Part shown: one piece after another, positions 1 through 15,100 of the stretch
How the letters are laid out: each line of letters begins with the position of its first letter
Numbering within the stretch: position 1 is the first letter of the stretch
Origin: Beaufortia kweichowensis
Taxonomy: Eukaryota; Chordata; Actinopteri; Cypriniformes; Gastromyzontidae
NCBI GenBank assembly: GCA_019155185.1
Contig: CM032817.1
Coordinates: 6,406,034 to 6,470,033 of the forward strand
Length of the DNA: 64,000 nucleotides
Direction of reading: 5' to 3'
Notes under the pieces: model-generated
Database searches by the model: none
What the model was told of the DNA's origin: nothing
The model's input: the letters and a program-made list of their open reading frames with translations, nothing else
Translations under genes and position numbers: made by a program

Positions 1-180
1 TAAGTGCTCTACCACACAGCCACTGAGATCTGCTAGCTTGAAATGCTTCTCTGAGCCCATTCATCTCTTACAACACAGCCTGACTACAAGTACACAAACT
101 CTTGTCTCGTGCTGGACCTGAACTCAAGACCTTGTGCTTCAGGTGTAAGGGCTCTACAACTGAGCCACTCAGACCTGCAC
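1..180 (-). repeat. tRNA-derived SINE, two tandem heads
   Basis: Read on the minus strand, about 177 to 109 is tRNA-like: gcaggtctgagtggctcag, then an A-box-like tggctcagttgtagagc and a degenerate B-box (ttgagttcaggtcc). A second head with the same start (gcagatctcagtggctgtg) lies at 33 to 1 and runs off the window. The 75 bp between them would be SINE body or spacer. The family is not identified. An old tRNA pseudogene pair is the alternative. Confidence 0.6.
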
Positions 181-3044
181 ACTTGAGACACTACACTTCA
201 CTTCACTTCTCTTTTCCACATAGATCTAAAAACACATTATGTTTTAGATAAATGTTATAACACACAAACTATTACAAGCCAGACTTCAACACCTTCTGGA
301 GTCACTGCTTAGCTTTCATACTCTCATATTCACACTACACTACATCACTGCTATAAAGCAGGGTTTTCAGACCTATCCTATTCTGAAACACCTCTAGTCC
401 TGCATCTAGTCCTTCATCTGAAACCCGTGATCCTCATTAGCTCATTAATAGAGACTAAAATATCTGAATTGGGTGCCAGACCTAAATTGCGAGAGGTACA
501 AAATGTGCAGCCCTAGAGGGGCTCAAAGACGTGTTTGAAAACCCCTGCAACATAGCTCAAGAATAATGACCTTAATCTAAGGATTTCACATCTTGGCCCT
601 AAAAGGCATATGGAATGTGAGCCCTCACATATTTTGGTCTCACACCAGTAGAACTTTAACCCAGGGCTGTGACATCTAACACTCTTATGTAATCTTTTCA
701 AATTATTAAGGCAAAAACTTGTACACTAATACTAAAAAAAAAGACAATTCTGATACCATAATCACAATTTCTCTGCCTTATTTAGTTACTGGTAAAGTTA
801 ATGGGAGTACATAATCTTATTTCAGGTAACAGCTATGAGAATACCTATTACTTTTTATTTATAAGCATTTATAACTTATAATTTAAGGCAACAAAATTGT
901 TTACGGTGTATATTTTTAAAATAGATGTTAATAAACACACAACACATCATCATCCTTTCAGTAACAGATAACTGTGATTAGTTTTGTCCCTGCACACCGT
1001 TTTTACAGGCGAGACCAAAAAAATCCCAATCTTTACAGATTTCAGATGAGACTCTTACATAATAAAACATAACACAATACATAACACAAAAACAACACTT
1101 CACAAAGTCATAGACCAACACAAATCTGTACATAAGAGATTGGTCCTATGATAAGTGAGGAAATAGCCCCTTCGACAAGCTCTCCTGGGTAAACTGCTTT
1201 TATGGGCCCCAGAAGGCAAGCGTGGTGGATTACTATTTTTTATTAGGAGGAAGGAATGAATGCTGGCTGAGGCGGCGTGTATGTGTTCACACTCTCCGCA
1301 TGAGAAGAGTCGTTCCGGAATTCCATGAACGGATGCTACGGTCTCCTGAGTCTGGCCACAGTCTCTGGCTGTGATCTGGGGGACAGATAAAGATAATGGG
1401 TAATGGGAATGAGGTAGTCTTCCTCTCCTCGAGCCCTCAGAGACAAATCTGACCGGAGCGTTTCTGTCCCCTGCCATTGTTTTTAATTCTCTCTGTCACA
1501 CTCCCCCGAGGGAACAGAAGATAGAGAAAAGAATGAGAGAGTGATGCAGACAAATCAATGCACTTCAGCCCATCCCAGGCATCATCTCTATGTCTGTGTG
1601 CTATGCTCCTGTCTTCTTCAGCAAAGATCTCATCCATTCTGCTGCATCTCACCGCTTTAGTTTCTCCACCCTGTTGTATCATCACCCTTCTCTTGAAGAT
1701 CTGCTTCAAATGACATCGGAGATCACCGCATGTGGATTTGGAAATCAGACTCATGTCGACTTGCTCTATTTGATTTTGCTTCTGTCCTGTTTTTCTTCAT
1801 TTTTGTTTTTCTCTTCATTTTCCATTTCTCTCGTTTATTCTGTCTGCGCCTCCCCGAGTCAAAAGCTCATTTACATGTTTATAGACAGTTGTACTGTACC
1901 GAGATATAAAAACAATAGCCGGGCGTCTCTTGGAGAACTTATTCTCATCACCCTGAGACACGTTTCATCATCTCGCCTGTGATTGCTGTTTTGCTTTTCT
2001 GGTTAGAATCGGAGCGAAAGATATCAGCAGGCGGCACGAAGACGCCTCATTCCTCCAACGTTCGTTTTGCAGCAGGGGAGTTAAAAAAAAAAAAAGTACA
2101 TCTTTCTTTGTTGCTGACCATGTTATCTGTACATCACATTGCAAAAGGATTTGTTTATTCCATTCAGTGCTGATTCCAATCACTTGCGGTTTTGCTGAGG
2201 CTGCAGACAGCGACCGGTGGGACCAGCTGAGCAACGGATGGAAAAATATCATAGGGTTTTTCTTGTGCATCTCTCACGAGCTCAGTAACTACAATAAGAG
2301 CAATCTCAGCGGGAGGCTTAAGGCGGTCGATCGGTGGCGTTTGGGCTCAGGAAGCTCGACCCACTACAGATGAAAAAGGAAGTGGCTTTCAGCAGCGGCT
2401 GTAATCACACCCATCGATCCGCTGGCCACGAAGGCCCAGCTCTCTAACAAAGGGCAGAAGAGATTAATTTACCTTTCCTTTTCTTCCACCCTTTCCCAAA
2501 TGCTCCTTCACGTACCCTTATTTTCTCCCACCTAGTTTTATTTCATTCTGCTTCTCTCACTTACCTACAGACTGTCTTTTGCCTCTTCCCACTGATTCTA
2601 CTGTATATCTTAGAAACTAGGGTTTTGTGGAATATAAAACTCACAAGTATGGGTTTTTGCTTCAATTTCACTTTTCCAAGGTGGACAAAAACAGAATAAT
2701 TTTTAACATTCAAATGCCAACACATTTCACAAAAATTTTTTTATACAAGGCAAGGATTGTAATTCTTCAACGTCTTGCGATTCACTTTTCTCTAGCTATT
2801 GAGTTTAAACAATTATTGCTGCACATTAAGCCATTTAACATCTTCATTTGTTGATGTACACTATGCAACAAAAAATGGCATTTTATGCAAGAGCAGGTGC
2901 TAAGAACATGGCAAAAAGTGACTGTTTAAAAAACATGCTATACCTATAACATATCTACCTAAAACACCTATAACATGTCATTTGATCATTTAGGTGGAGC
3001 AAAAAGTACTTTTTTAAATTTACAAAATTGTTATCTCGTTGCAG
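181..3044. other. plxna4 intron (3' part); no coding exon seen
   Basis: AT-rich sequence at 181-1090 and 2480-3030 flanks a GC-richer, apparently unique block at about 1140-2460. I searched all frames for the preceding plexin exon (end of the Rho-binding domain) and did not find it, so it lies upstream of the window. The GC-richer block has no plausible splice-bounded reading frame. Confidence 0.6.
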
Positions 3045-3148
3045 AATGGCGTCAAGGCAGAGTGGTACGAGTTATACTACAGGACGAAGACGTTACCACG
3101 AAGATCGAAGCCGACTGGAAAAGACTCAACATGCTATCTCACTACCAG
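3045..3148 (+). CDS. plxna4: plxna4 exon: end of Rho-GTPase-binding domain
   Basis: 104 nt between an acceptor (ttatctcgttgcag) and a donor (gtaagat). It begins with the last two bases of a codon and ends on a codon boundary. It reads EWRQGRVVRVILQDEDVTT followed by KIEADWKRLNMLSHYQ, where the first E needs a G from the previous exon. This is the last strand and tail of the ubiquitin-like Rho-binding insert that contacts Rac/Rnd GTPases. The preceding exon is not in the window. Confidence 0.93.
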
Positions 3149-6100
3149 GTAAGATCGTAAACACATTTTATATTTACTCATTTACAAAAGCATCAAAATA
3201 AACCCAATCCTCTAGAAAATCTTCTGCTTTGAAAGTATGCAGGTAATTTCCAGGTAAACGTCGGTAATCTCCTTCCTGTAATGATGCGTTCAGTATGCAG
3301 CTCTGTCACAGAGTCAGAGGTCTAAGACACGAATGCGTCAGAGGGACATAAAGCCGACACTATTTTCTCAGTTTCTCTCACTTTAAGAGAACAATATCAA
3401 TACTCTCACACCAACAATATCATCTACTTCAACACAAAACATCTACAATAAAGCTTTTATGTTTTTCTTTTCTTTAACACAAATCTTTTTTGATTAGTGT
3501 CTGGACACACACTCGTTGTGTGTGGCATATCTAAATCAGACGGGAATGTGAGCATTGTATTGGCTGATTTCTATTTAAAGCAGCGTCTCTAGATGTCTCA
3601 GTACAGGTAATCTGACAGCAGTGGGATGCAGGTGAATGTGGAGCTCAATTCTGACATCTGGAAAAGGTTATGCAGACAGTGATGTTACATAAACAGATCG
3701 CTGTACATTTGGTTTTAGCTTCTAATAAAAGATTTTAACGAGGTAACTAAAGGAACACTGCAAAAAATGAATTTTTACTTAGTATTTTTATCTTGTTTTG
3801 CAGTACAAATATCTAAATAATCGTAAATCAGGATACATTTTTTGATAAACCAAATGACCAAACATATTAAGTATCAAATTTAATTGAGCAAAAATATCTG
3901 CCAGAAAAATAAATTAGGTTTTAATAAGCTTAAATTAAGCACTTATTAAAGAGTTAAACTTGATTATTTTTTACCCCACTGGCAGATGTTTTTTGCAGAC
4001 GACAAGATTAATATTGAATAATTGCATTTTTTGCAGTGATTATACAAATACAGAATAAATACATTTTTAACATTAGTACTCAAACTTGTACAGTATGATT
4101 CAAAAATGAGCTCAAATATATTGTATGCAGTTTTAAATAAATGTTTTTTTTAGTTTCAGATGGATTAAACGACATCATTATCTTTGTTTATCTACCAGCT
4201 ATTTTTTAGTTTATCCATCTAAATGAATTCCAGTTTAAATTTTAGTTCTTCTACAATAAACACTCACTAACATTTATTATCTCATATCCTTAACAAACAC
4301 TCATACGAGCCCTTTGACCCTTGTAATAGGGTCCAGACAAGACATTTCCAGGTCAATAAAAACCTGCTTTGGTCCCTGTCAACTACTGTGTAGTTCAATT
4401 AAAGAGATCGCAGGGGGTGTGGAGAGGCAATGCTGACTCAGCAGACAACTGATAAAATCAGTCTTGCTATTGACCAACCACACATGAATACTCCAACACG
4501 CAGGTGTGAGAAGCATAGATATGTTTCTCTGTCTGTCCAGGGTGTAAAAGAGACAGGCAGCGCTTTATTATGTTGTAAATTATTTCCCCTGTAAGCCGGC
4601 CTTCAAATGAGCTTTCTGAGAGAGAGGAGTCTGCATACTACTTAAATTAAATGTCACAGGGTGGCGCGTGGGTGCAGGGCTGTGAGCGGCAGGGTGGATT
4701 AGCCCTTGATTGGAATCGGAGATGAGATAATGAAGACAGAAGTTAATTCATTTTTAGTCAGGGAGGGCATGCTGCCCTTGACAAAAAAGCTATCAGACGC
4801 TCTGAGTCTGTTGGAGTTACCGAAGGGACGGACAGAGACCCTCTTTACACCTCGTCCGCTTCCTTATTTCCCTCCCTGCATCTTGCATCACATACTTATT
4901 CTTTTAACTATTACTACAACTATCTACTACAACCAGATTTAGTGTAGTACACAAAGTGGAGTTGCATGCTGATGTGTCTATTTTAAAAGATGCTCAGTGC
5001 ATTTCTGATGCTTTATATCTCAAGTCACCTTTGATACTTTTCTACATATTGAGAAGCTTCTCTCTAGTCAAATGCATCTGCCTGTGACTTATTCTTTGAC
5101 ATTAATTCTTTGATGTCGTCTTGGGAAGCATTACGTTGGATTGTGTAAGCCCCATATCTGACGGATCTGAATGCTATCAGGAATACAGAATCTCTCTTAA
5201 AGCATAAACTCGCCCACAGAGGAAAGATAAAAGAGAAAATCTCTCTGCTGTTTTCTATAAAAAAAACATTTTCTGGGAAATATATACCTCTAGTAGTCTA
5301 CCTCTACAGTCATTCAGCTGTCTGTTTGGCATCTTTCCGGCAGTGTATGAAATGTTTATTCGATTCTGTCAGCTGGTGTCCGCTATAGTAAATGAGAAAG
5401 ACTTAACTATGGCTTTAACTAAGGAGTAAAAAAGAGGTTGAGGGTGTTCAGAATAATGCCTTAATGGTTTGAAAAGCCTAAATTCCCCATGCAGTTCTGA
5501 AACTACACCATCTAAATCGTCACCTCAATTAACCCCTTAAGTGCCACAGGCATCCACCGGCAAATTATGTAGAGTGAGAGATGTCTCATTGGGGAAAAGT
5601 CCCGTACATGTTAATTGAAAAAGGCTCATTGTGTTTAGCAGTCGCTGAAGCTTACAGTTAAACAGCCTGGACTACCCCAAAGGTAGAGACTTATTGATAT
5701 GGGAGAAGAATATCCCATCCCATTCACTTACTCGCTTATGCAGTTATATATTTACCTGCATGAGAAATTAAAGCTGGAAATCAATTTCCAGATCAGTACA
5801 CAAGTTGACATACTGTATTGTATAAAATTTATTGTATAAAATTAACAATTTACAAATACAATTCTGAGGTATACTGTACTATAGTATAAAGATATATGTG
5901 TTTGCTTTAAGATGTTTTTCTATGTCCGCAGGTGACTGATAATGTCGTGGTAGCGCTGGTTCCAAAACAGGTCACTGCATATAACTCAGTCAACAATTCA
6001 ACAGTCTCCAGAACCTCCGCTAGCAAATACGGTACGTCAACAACCACAACCTGCACTTAATACTTCATCTAAAAAGTTCATTAAGAGACGAAAAAATACT

Positions 6101-9100
6101 TCTATGCATTATTTGTCAAGGCCAATACAGGAATATATGCATCCACATGCCAACTACACAATACAACATGTACATTTAAAACCTTTAACCTGTAAGTGCT
6201 AAGAGTTTAGAAATGAAGAAAGAACAGTCAATACTCCTCACAGGAAGCTAAAAGAAAAGCATTAAACGTGCAGCATTTTTATCCGCTCTCAAAATGGAAC
6301 TGAAAACGAAACTCAAACTGAATTAGGCCGAGACAGGCGGGCGGCGTACAAAGGTAAAAGCAGGAAAATGAGTCTCTTTGCACTTGACTTGCCTCCCGTG
6401 ATTCAGAATCCGTCCCTGTCGTTCGGCCGCCATCACTCTCTCGTACGATTGGCTCTGATAAAGCTCAAGATCAAAGCTCGGGCCGTGCAACGCTACCCTA
6501 CACATCAAATAGACCATTAAGATCGTCTCATCTCCATATACTTTCCTGCACTCTAAATGAGCCTTAAAGAAGACAGAGAGAGAAAGAGACAGACAGACGG
6601 TACACATGCCACACATCACTTCACTCAGCTTCAGATGACGGGACGAGCTTTGAAGTCCACGGTCACGGTGGACAGATTCTGAAAGAGTTTTCACCTTTGT
6701 GAGACGCTGATGGTCTTTTTAATCAAATTTGCGATTATAGGGCGATTAAGTCTTGTACTGTGCCAATCAGTAGCTCCAAATGAATAAATATAGGGACATG
6801 CTTGCTAGTTCTCAAATGAACTCTACAGAGGAACATATTGCCAAAATGTAAAATGTATCTTTTTGAGAAAACAAACTTTGTTATGTACTTCATATCAGCA
6901 AGTTTCAAGAAACAATTATTTTATTAGAAAGCGGAGACTCGCATCTTTCTCGCAAACTCAGCTTATTTTTGCCTATAGAGATTGATTTCTGTTGCATCTG
7001 CCACTGTGAACTTTTTTTATCTTACCAAATCAGGCCTTGGCCAATCAATATTTTTCCACACTGTGTAAACATTCATCGAGCTCTGTGTTTTTTGAAATGT
7101 CATGGCTGATCTCTCCCTATTGGCTGAAGCATGAATATTTCATCCGCCCTGACACCTGTTCGATTTTGTGTCCGCCAAAGTGAGCCAGCGCGCACGTCTG
7201 TCTGAGAGAAAGCGTGCGCGGGAGAAAGCGAGATGAAAAATTAAGCGACCGTACATTCTAAATGATTCATATCCAATCTCAAGTACTACACAACAAAAGC
7301 CAATGTGTTTCTACAGATCTGAACAGCTTTAGGAACATTCGTCATTGTAGGCAGGAATCATTGTAGTCTTTGTCTTTTCCCTCCCACAGAAAACATGATC
7401 AAATACACGGGGAGCCCGGACAGCCTGCGTTCCCGCACCCCGATGATCACGCCTGACCTGGAGAGCGGCGTCAAGGTGTGGCATTTGGTAAAGAACCACG
7501 AACACGGAGACCAGAAGGAGGGCGACCGTGGCAGCAAAATGGTCTCTGAGATCTACCTGACCAGACTGTTAGCTACCAAAGTAAGATTTGACCGTTTTTC
7601 TAATCAAACATAATAAAGGAGCTTTTATTACAATTTAGGGTCAGATTTAAAGCAAGCATCACTGGTACACTTGCTCAGGGAGTAAATTGTTGACGCATTA
7701 TTTCCAGACACACATACCTTCCAAAATGAGGCCAGACCTTGTAAAATAAGCCATTATCACAATATGCCACAAATGCCCAAAACTGCAGTTGGTCTGTTTT
7801 CTCTATTAGTTTCACGCTGACTGGGATTCTTTCTGCCTGTAATGTGTGAATACACATCCCCTACATATTGCATCACATACAGTAGATTACATGGAAAGTA
7901 TTTCTTTTCTCAGAATCAGAAGTCTTGTTTTAGGAAGTATAAGAAAATCATCAAGACTTACATTGAAGGAGAGACCCGAGTCCTGTCTAAAACCTTATGA
8001 TCTTGTAAACTCCCTAAACTAATAAGCCAAGAATTAAAGCTAAGAGACAGAAGTACGTATGATTTTGCACAATAGGTGCCGAGACATTTACCTGACGCAA
8101 TGATGTGAAAGCGCCAGATGACTTTGCTCAACGTATGCGACTGTGATTACCCCACTCGGCTCGCAGACGGCGCGTCATATTTTCAGATGGATTATTTCTG
8201 TGAAATAACCAGTTTATCTCAGACACCATCTTTCTTGGTGAAAAATGATTGGTGTGACAGCACAGTAATTGACTGTTTGGCTTTCACCCCTGCAATAAAT
8301 ACTTGTGATCTGCCCGGGGTGCTGACGCTTCTAGTATTCAGTCCATCAGCATCTCTAGAGGACCGTTGTGTGCCATACCTATTTTTACCTCCCTCCATTA
8401 TTCCCAGCTTTATCTTGCACGCTTTCCTCTTTTACGCAAATAGTTTTTCTTGCGCGTCCAGAAGAAATCATTTTAAGTTTAATGCCCTGCCTGGCCGTGT
8501 CTGATAGCGTGCTCTTAAATGCGCCGTAATGACCAGGTACATTTCAAACAGCTGCAAATAACCGCTTTGGTTCCTGGGCGACTAATGATGATGTCAGTCG
8601 TCATACGGGATGACACCTGTCAGAACCCTCACAGCATCACCGTCTTTAGTACCCCGCGGCTGTCGTGGCGTTGATACAGAGCGGAGTGAGAAATATGTAT
8701 TTTCATCTTCATAGGCAAAAGATAAGCTGTCAGGGATCTGGGACACAGTGGAATTATTGTTGTGATTGTCAGCTAACGCATTTTTTTCTCCGGCTTCCTC
8801 GCCGACTCTTACCGTCTGCTTAAATGGAATGGGATTTATTTGCACACCTTATCCAGATACCAAGCTGCCTGCAAGATATGGGCAGAGCTTTTCGTGATAT
8901 TCTCTCTCTCTTTCTCTCTTCCATGCATCCTATCAGTTCTTTCATTACAAGTGGATTAGATTCTGTCTTCTCTCCTCCTTAAACTTGCTGCCATTAAATC
9001 AAATTAGGGTCAATGGTGCAGGTTGGACGTTAATCCATCCGCACAAAGCGGCTTAGGCAGAAACGCTTCTGTTCCCTGATATTAAAAGTGAAGCTCAAAG

Positions 9101-12100
9101 TAACAATTTCACTATCAAAGAGTTTTTCTCAGAAAAGGTGGTTCTGTTGGTGGGATTACTGATAGGTGGCCTACAAACACCTTTAGAAACACAGATAGCT
9201 GTTCTGAGGGGCACGGCAAAACTTCATGTGCTTTTAATGTGTTTTAAGAGAAACTGGTTGGTGATTGTGAAGTGCAGTACCAGTGAAAAGTTTAGACACA
9301 ATTGAAAAAATTGTAAAAAAAAAATATTTCTAATTATAATCTAAGGGTGTATATTTCGTTTGAAATTAGTTTTGTAGACAAAAATATAATTGTGCCAAAA
9401 TATTATTTTTTAATAAGAAAACAGTTTATTAAAAACAAAAAGTCTGGAACTAGGTGATAAAATGCCAAGATTATGATTTTGCAAATTCTAGACAAAGTGT
9501 GCCTGAAGATGCTGAAATCCTTTTAGCTGGATTATTTTAGTCAGATTATTACTTAGTGTTATTTCATGGTTTTGATGGGTTTACTACTGTTCTAAATAGG
9601 GTAAAAAAATCTAAACGGTGAGTAAGTGTTTCCAAACTTTTGACAGGTACTCTATGTCTGGTCATTGTCCTGCTGTCAGTGACTCTTCTAAATGAATAAA
9701 TAAGTAAATTAAATTTGAATTCTAAATTTTCCAATCTTTGTTGTTCCTCAGGGTACACTACAGAAGTTTGTGGATGACCTGTTTGAGACCATCTTCAGCA
9801 CAGCGCACAGAGGAAGTGCCCTCCCCCTCGCTATCAAATACATGTTTGACTTCCTGGATGAGCAGGCCGACAAGCACAACATTCACGACCCGCACGTCAG
9901 ACACACATGGAAGAGCAACTGGTAAGAGTCTACACATGTTAATAGATCAAAAATGTAAGATTGAAGCTCTGTAAGGATGTTATATGTCGACAGCATCACT
10001 GTCATCAGTGTGGCCATCACCATGGCCATCATCACCATGCCAATGAGTATAAAGGGAAATTAATATCGCTCGTTTCCAAATTAATTTCAACCCAACCAAT
10101 TTAGAGACATGGCGGAAAGGGGGTTGCCGGGGGTTAAATAAACAACTAGCGGATAACATAAAATAGAGAGGGGGTTGAGAAGAGTGGGTGGAGAGGAAAG
10201 AATAGCTAAGCATTACATGTAATGAGTGGTAATCTATCATTAGCCTCTGCCAGCACACCACCCCAAATGGACTATAGGGGAATGAAGCGCTGAAATTGAT
10301 GCGATGGCACAGCAGGGGGGGCGGTGGGTACAGGTCCCATATTTACTCTGTTTTAAAGACCCAATATATCTCCCCCCCAGTGTGTTTCAGGGCCTGTTGA
10401 GAGCGTTAAGTGTTTTTGGAGAGCACGGAGGGTCACTCGTGCATTATACATTAATGGAATCGTTCACACAAAGCCGAAACATTAAATAGCGATTTATCAT
10501 CTCGGACTTCTCGATGTGCATTACAGCTTATGCCACTGCAGAGTCGGTGATTTTTTAAAAATGCTTATGAGAGGGTCTTGCGCAGGACTAATGCACTGAC
10601 GCACAGCTTTTTGCTGACAGATAACACAAAAATAACACTAATGCCGTGGGTGGGGCGTATTTACTGTCTGCAGAAAAATGTACTTTTGTTGACTTTTACA
10701 ATTGGCTATAAAACGCAAGAATAATCCTTATTTCAATAATATTTCAATAATTATTATTGTTTGTAATGAGAAAGTCAAAAGATGTATGCACATACACTCA
10801 GTGTTTCTCATTTTATTTCAAAAGAGATTTTCAAACAATCCAGATGGCAACTTAAGATGTCCAAGAATCTCTATTATCCTCTTATTTGAGTGTCTCCTAC
10901 AAATACGTGAGTGTTTTAAGATTAGTAGCGACTATAAGACCACCCGAATGAAGTTTCGTACACTAAATGAACCAAAGATCACTAAGCAATGACAAGGTCA
11001 TGGGTTCGGTTACCAGAAAATACATGCAATGCAAACTGCATTAAATCCTAATTTTTTTTTATGATGTTTGCACAGTAAAAGTATTACCACAAATCCTTTA
11101 GTTCATCAAAAACTAAAACAACACAGAGAGTGCATATAAATAAACACTATAAGTGGGTAAAATTCACTTTCATTCAGACAAATCAAATGCACATCACTCA
11201 TTTAATCCAGAAACCGCTATCTAAATGATGGATTTCCCAGTTACATTGCAAAGCCCTTCATCAACTGCATCAAAGGATGCCTTAACCATCAGATCTTTAA
11301 CCAGAACCAGGCAGAGATGGATTGCTGATGGACAAAGCTTTTTGTGAATCATCCATCATGCCATTATCTTTCTGGTGATCGGGGAGGAGTGGGTGGTACA
11401 GCCTGTCAATCAGAATAGAGACCGTCAATGACGGCCACAGACAATCAAAACGGTTTGTGTGTTTAGCTTGGTTAAATTAACTCTCTTAGCTAAGCTACTC
11501 AAAATGCAAATGACAAGACTTAATGCCATTTGTTTTAGTTCTTAGGGGTGTTCACATTGACAGCGATTCAGCAGAGAATTCAGCTTTGCGCAAATGCATA
11601 CTGACAAATGTACATAAGATGTATTCTTGCATTCAAAAACAGACAGGAGAAGCACAGCGTAATTGACAAACATGACCAAAATTCAGACTATTTGTAACTT
11701 GACATACTGTCAATGCTGAAAACAGTGCAAGACATCATTCAAATACTATCTGAATATGTTTATGTCGATCAACCAGCTATCGAACAACATCGCAGCTCGT
11801 TTCCAATTCTAGTTGATGCACAATTGTTTAGCTTGCATATTTGTAGATTTCAGGCTTATAACTGTAATGGTTATACTTAGTCACAAAACTTAAACACCTA
11901 CAAATAAAACGTGTTTTCCCAGGTAGAGTTGTGTTAAGCTGAGCGCTATATTTAGAATCTAGTCCATCCACAAATCATTCTCATCCCTTAATCTACTTTT
12001 TCTCTAAAGTATGACACCTTAAACACGTCCTGCTTTTTGTTATAATAATATGATGTCTTACAGAGGCCAGCTGTGGCAGGATCATGAAGGCACAGGCTCG

Positions 12101-15100
12101 TGTAGTCTTAAGCATTGATATCCGTCTGATATAGCACACATAATCCCCGTTGATTCTTTCTGATTAATTTGGGACGTGTAATACAGGGTTTGCTCCTCAA
12201 ATCCTCTTGGCGCAGTTGTTATTGTTAAATTAATTCAGAGGACAATGACGAGGGGGTTGGTAAGTCTTAAATCTCTCTGTAATGCATTGCTCTGTGCCGT
12301 TTTTTATTCTTCAGTTACTTTTGTTTAGTCTCTTTTGTTATCTAAGACAAAACCAGTTAAAAACTAATGAGACTTTTGCTGTCTCAATACGCAAACACCA
12401 AAGCGTACACACACCATACACCATCTGTGACCCGAGTGACACTTACACACCTCGGGCACAAGTTGATTTTACTTCAGCACAGTTGGGCCGGGGTATAAAG
12501 TAGGCTTAAATATATTTATTGGTTTAGACAAGTGCACGTTTGCAGGCTGGCAAACAAATATAAACAAAATAATATGAGATGTGTCAGTAAAACGGTCTGA
12601 GCAAATACTGACCCTCAAGAGCTCCAGGACCATTCAACACATTTCTACAGCAAAATTACTGCATAACTACTTAAACCTCTTTTTTTTAAGAAATGCCAAA
12701 GCACTAAACCTCTCTCCCGTTCTCTCCTTTCTACAGTCTACCTCTAAGGTTTTGGGTGAATGTGATCAAGAACCCGCAGTTTGTGTTCGACATTCACAAG
12801 AGCAGCATCACGGATGCCTGTCTGTCAGTGGTGGCCCAAACCTTCATGGATTCATGCTCGACATCAGAGCACCGCCTGGGAAAAGACTCGCCTTCTAACA
12901 AGCTGCTGTATGCCAAGGACATACCCAGCTATAAGAGTTGGGTGGAGAGGTGAGCAAGAACGCGTGTGTGCCTGATGTGTCTGTAACTGCAAGTCTCTCA
13001 CGGTGGGCCATCCTACAACAAATCTCACCAAAAGGCAACATGGTGTTACCCATTATATCTTATTAGGACACAGTACTATAGTAAGTTTTGGTAGAGGTAC
13101 AAAAATAATATCATGGTATTCTTTGAATGATTGTGGAGTGAATAATGTAGTACATGAGTCATTTAGTTTTACAGTATTTAAAAGTCATTCAAATAATACT
13201 ATGGTATTACAACTGTACATGTACTGTATATACAGTATGTGACCCTGTCTGTAAAAAAAAGACTAAAGTCATTCTTGTGATTGAAAAAATCATTGGTCAT
13301 GTAAAGAACATTCTGAGAAAATATAACCTTGACATCTTTGATATTGGCTGAGTAAGACAGTCAAAGATTGAAATCATAGTAATATTAATGATTGAAATCA
13401 AATTTTGATGCTCATTATTTCATAATTACAGGATTTCACAGACAAGGTGAAAAACTAAAATTGGACATAAATAGGAAATGTGGTTGTAAATTATAAACAT
13501 GATAGATTTCAAGAGCATTAGCATTTGTAATACTGAAATGATGATTTTATTACTTTGATAACACTGATTTATTATTTTGCACATAATATACTGGAAGTTG
13601 TTTTCCTACACATTAATTTCATTGATTTAAATCTCTGACACACATTTTGTCTTACTCAGTCAATATTGAAGATTGTAAAATTATATTTTCACAAAATGTC
13701 CTTTACGATTTTATGAAGAAAACAGTAAATCTAAACAAAAATGACTTTAGTTGGGTTTTCACAGGCAGGTTCACATATCAGAGTAGATTAGGCGTAAATA
13801 ATTTGTGTGCGAGTGAGAGGGAAAAAGAAGGATGTTTGATAATTTGTTGTTAAAACTAGACGTTCGTTATGTTTGTTCAGTGGGGGCTTCGTATAATAAA
13901 AGATTGGTGTTTTTTCGGGCACTGTAATGTTGCTTATGGCTGAATTTTGCCAGAGGCGGGTAATGTACGTGTTGTTTTGAATCTACAGGCTGGGTGGAAT
14001 GAATCAGTGTGATGTATAGCTTATGAAGAGAGGAGTTTTATATGAATGCAGTGTGATGTATAGGTCTGGGGTCCTGAAGTTTGATCTATGTGGTGTAGAT
14101 GGTGGAGATAATGCTTTAAATGCTTTGAATGAAATATGAATGAGTATTGTTTTGATGCTTTATAAAGCAGAATGCGCTCTATACAGTGTAGCGGTGTGGG
14201 TTTACAGTCGTAAAAAAGTTATTATTAGAGTTATATAGTGTGTGAGGGGGAGTGAAGATGTAAAAAAACAAGGATTTTATTATGTCCTGCAGGTATATAG
14301 TGTGTGTGTGTGCGCGTGTGCGTGCGCGTGTGTGTGCTAATCAGAATGAAGTGTGTTGTAGCGGCACAGGATGATAAATTGCAGGTCTATTGTTGTTCAG
14401 TACATCTACTGGGTCTACCCAACACTGCACCAGAGCAATTAGTCACTGTTTGGTGAGAAAGACAAACTTTTCTGCTGTACCCACAATCCTCTGGGTCAGA
14501 ATCTGTCTGTTCAACAATACAAAGAAAGGAGGATCATCGGTAAACAGAGCTACGGAAGAACATCATTATGCCACAAACAATAACGGTCAAACAGCTTCGA
14601 ATGATTCCTTTGTTATTTAAAGACAACAGCTCGTTTCAAAACACTTCAGTCTTTCCGCAAGCTTCCGTCCCATGGGACGCGTAAAGCACGACACGCACTG
14701 CTATTGGAGGCCGTAACGTATGGCCCTACAGTAAACAGCATTGATGAAGCGTATTAATAAGAGCTTTGTGTCCCCGCTCGCACAAACGCTGACCCTCAGC
14801 CTCCGACTAACATGTTTATGTGTCGTGATGTATTATAGGCTACAGGAAGAGATTGGTACCCGGCAGACGAGCGTGATGGAGAAAATGATGAGAGCGTAAT
14901 CACAGTGCCAGCTAACATTCGCTGTAAAAGAGCCGAGATGGAAGGATAGCTCATTTTCATGCATTAGCTAATGTTTCGCACGTCTTTAAGGACTGAGGTC
15001 ACGCTAGGACTCAGAAGCTGAGATGATAGCTGTGATATTTCTGCGGATGAGACCGGGTTAATTAAAGGTGTTGACATAGGTTCCATTTTCTGTCCAGGAT

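Noticed and set aside
6323..6694. 123-codon open frame on the minus strand in a plexin intron
   Set aside because: No splice signals or family resemblance. GC-richer DNA has fewer stops by chance.
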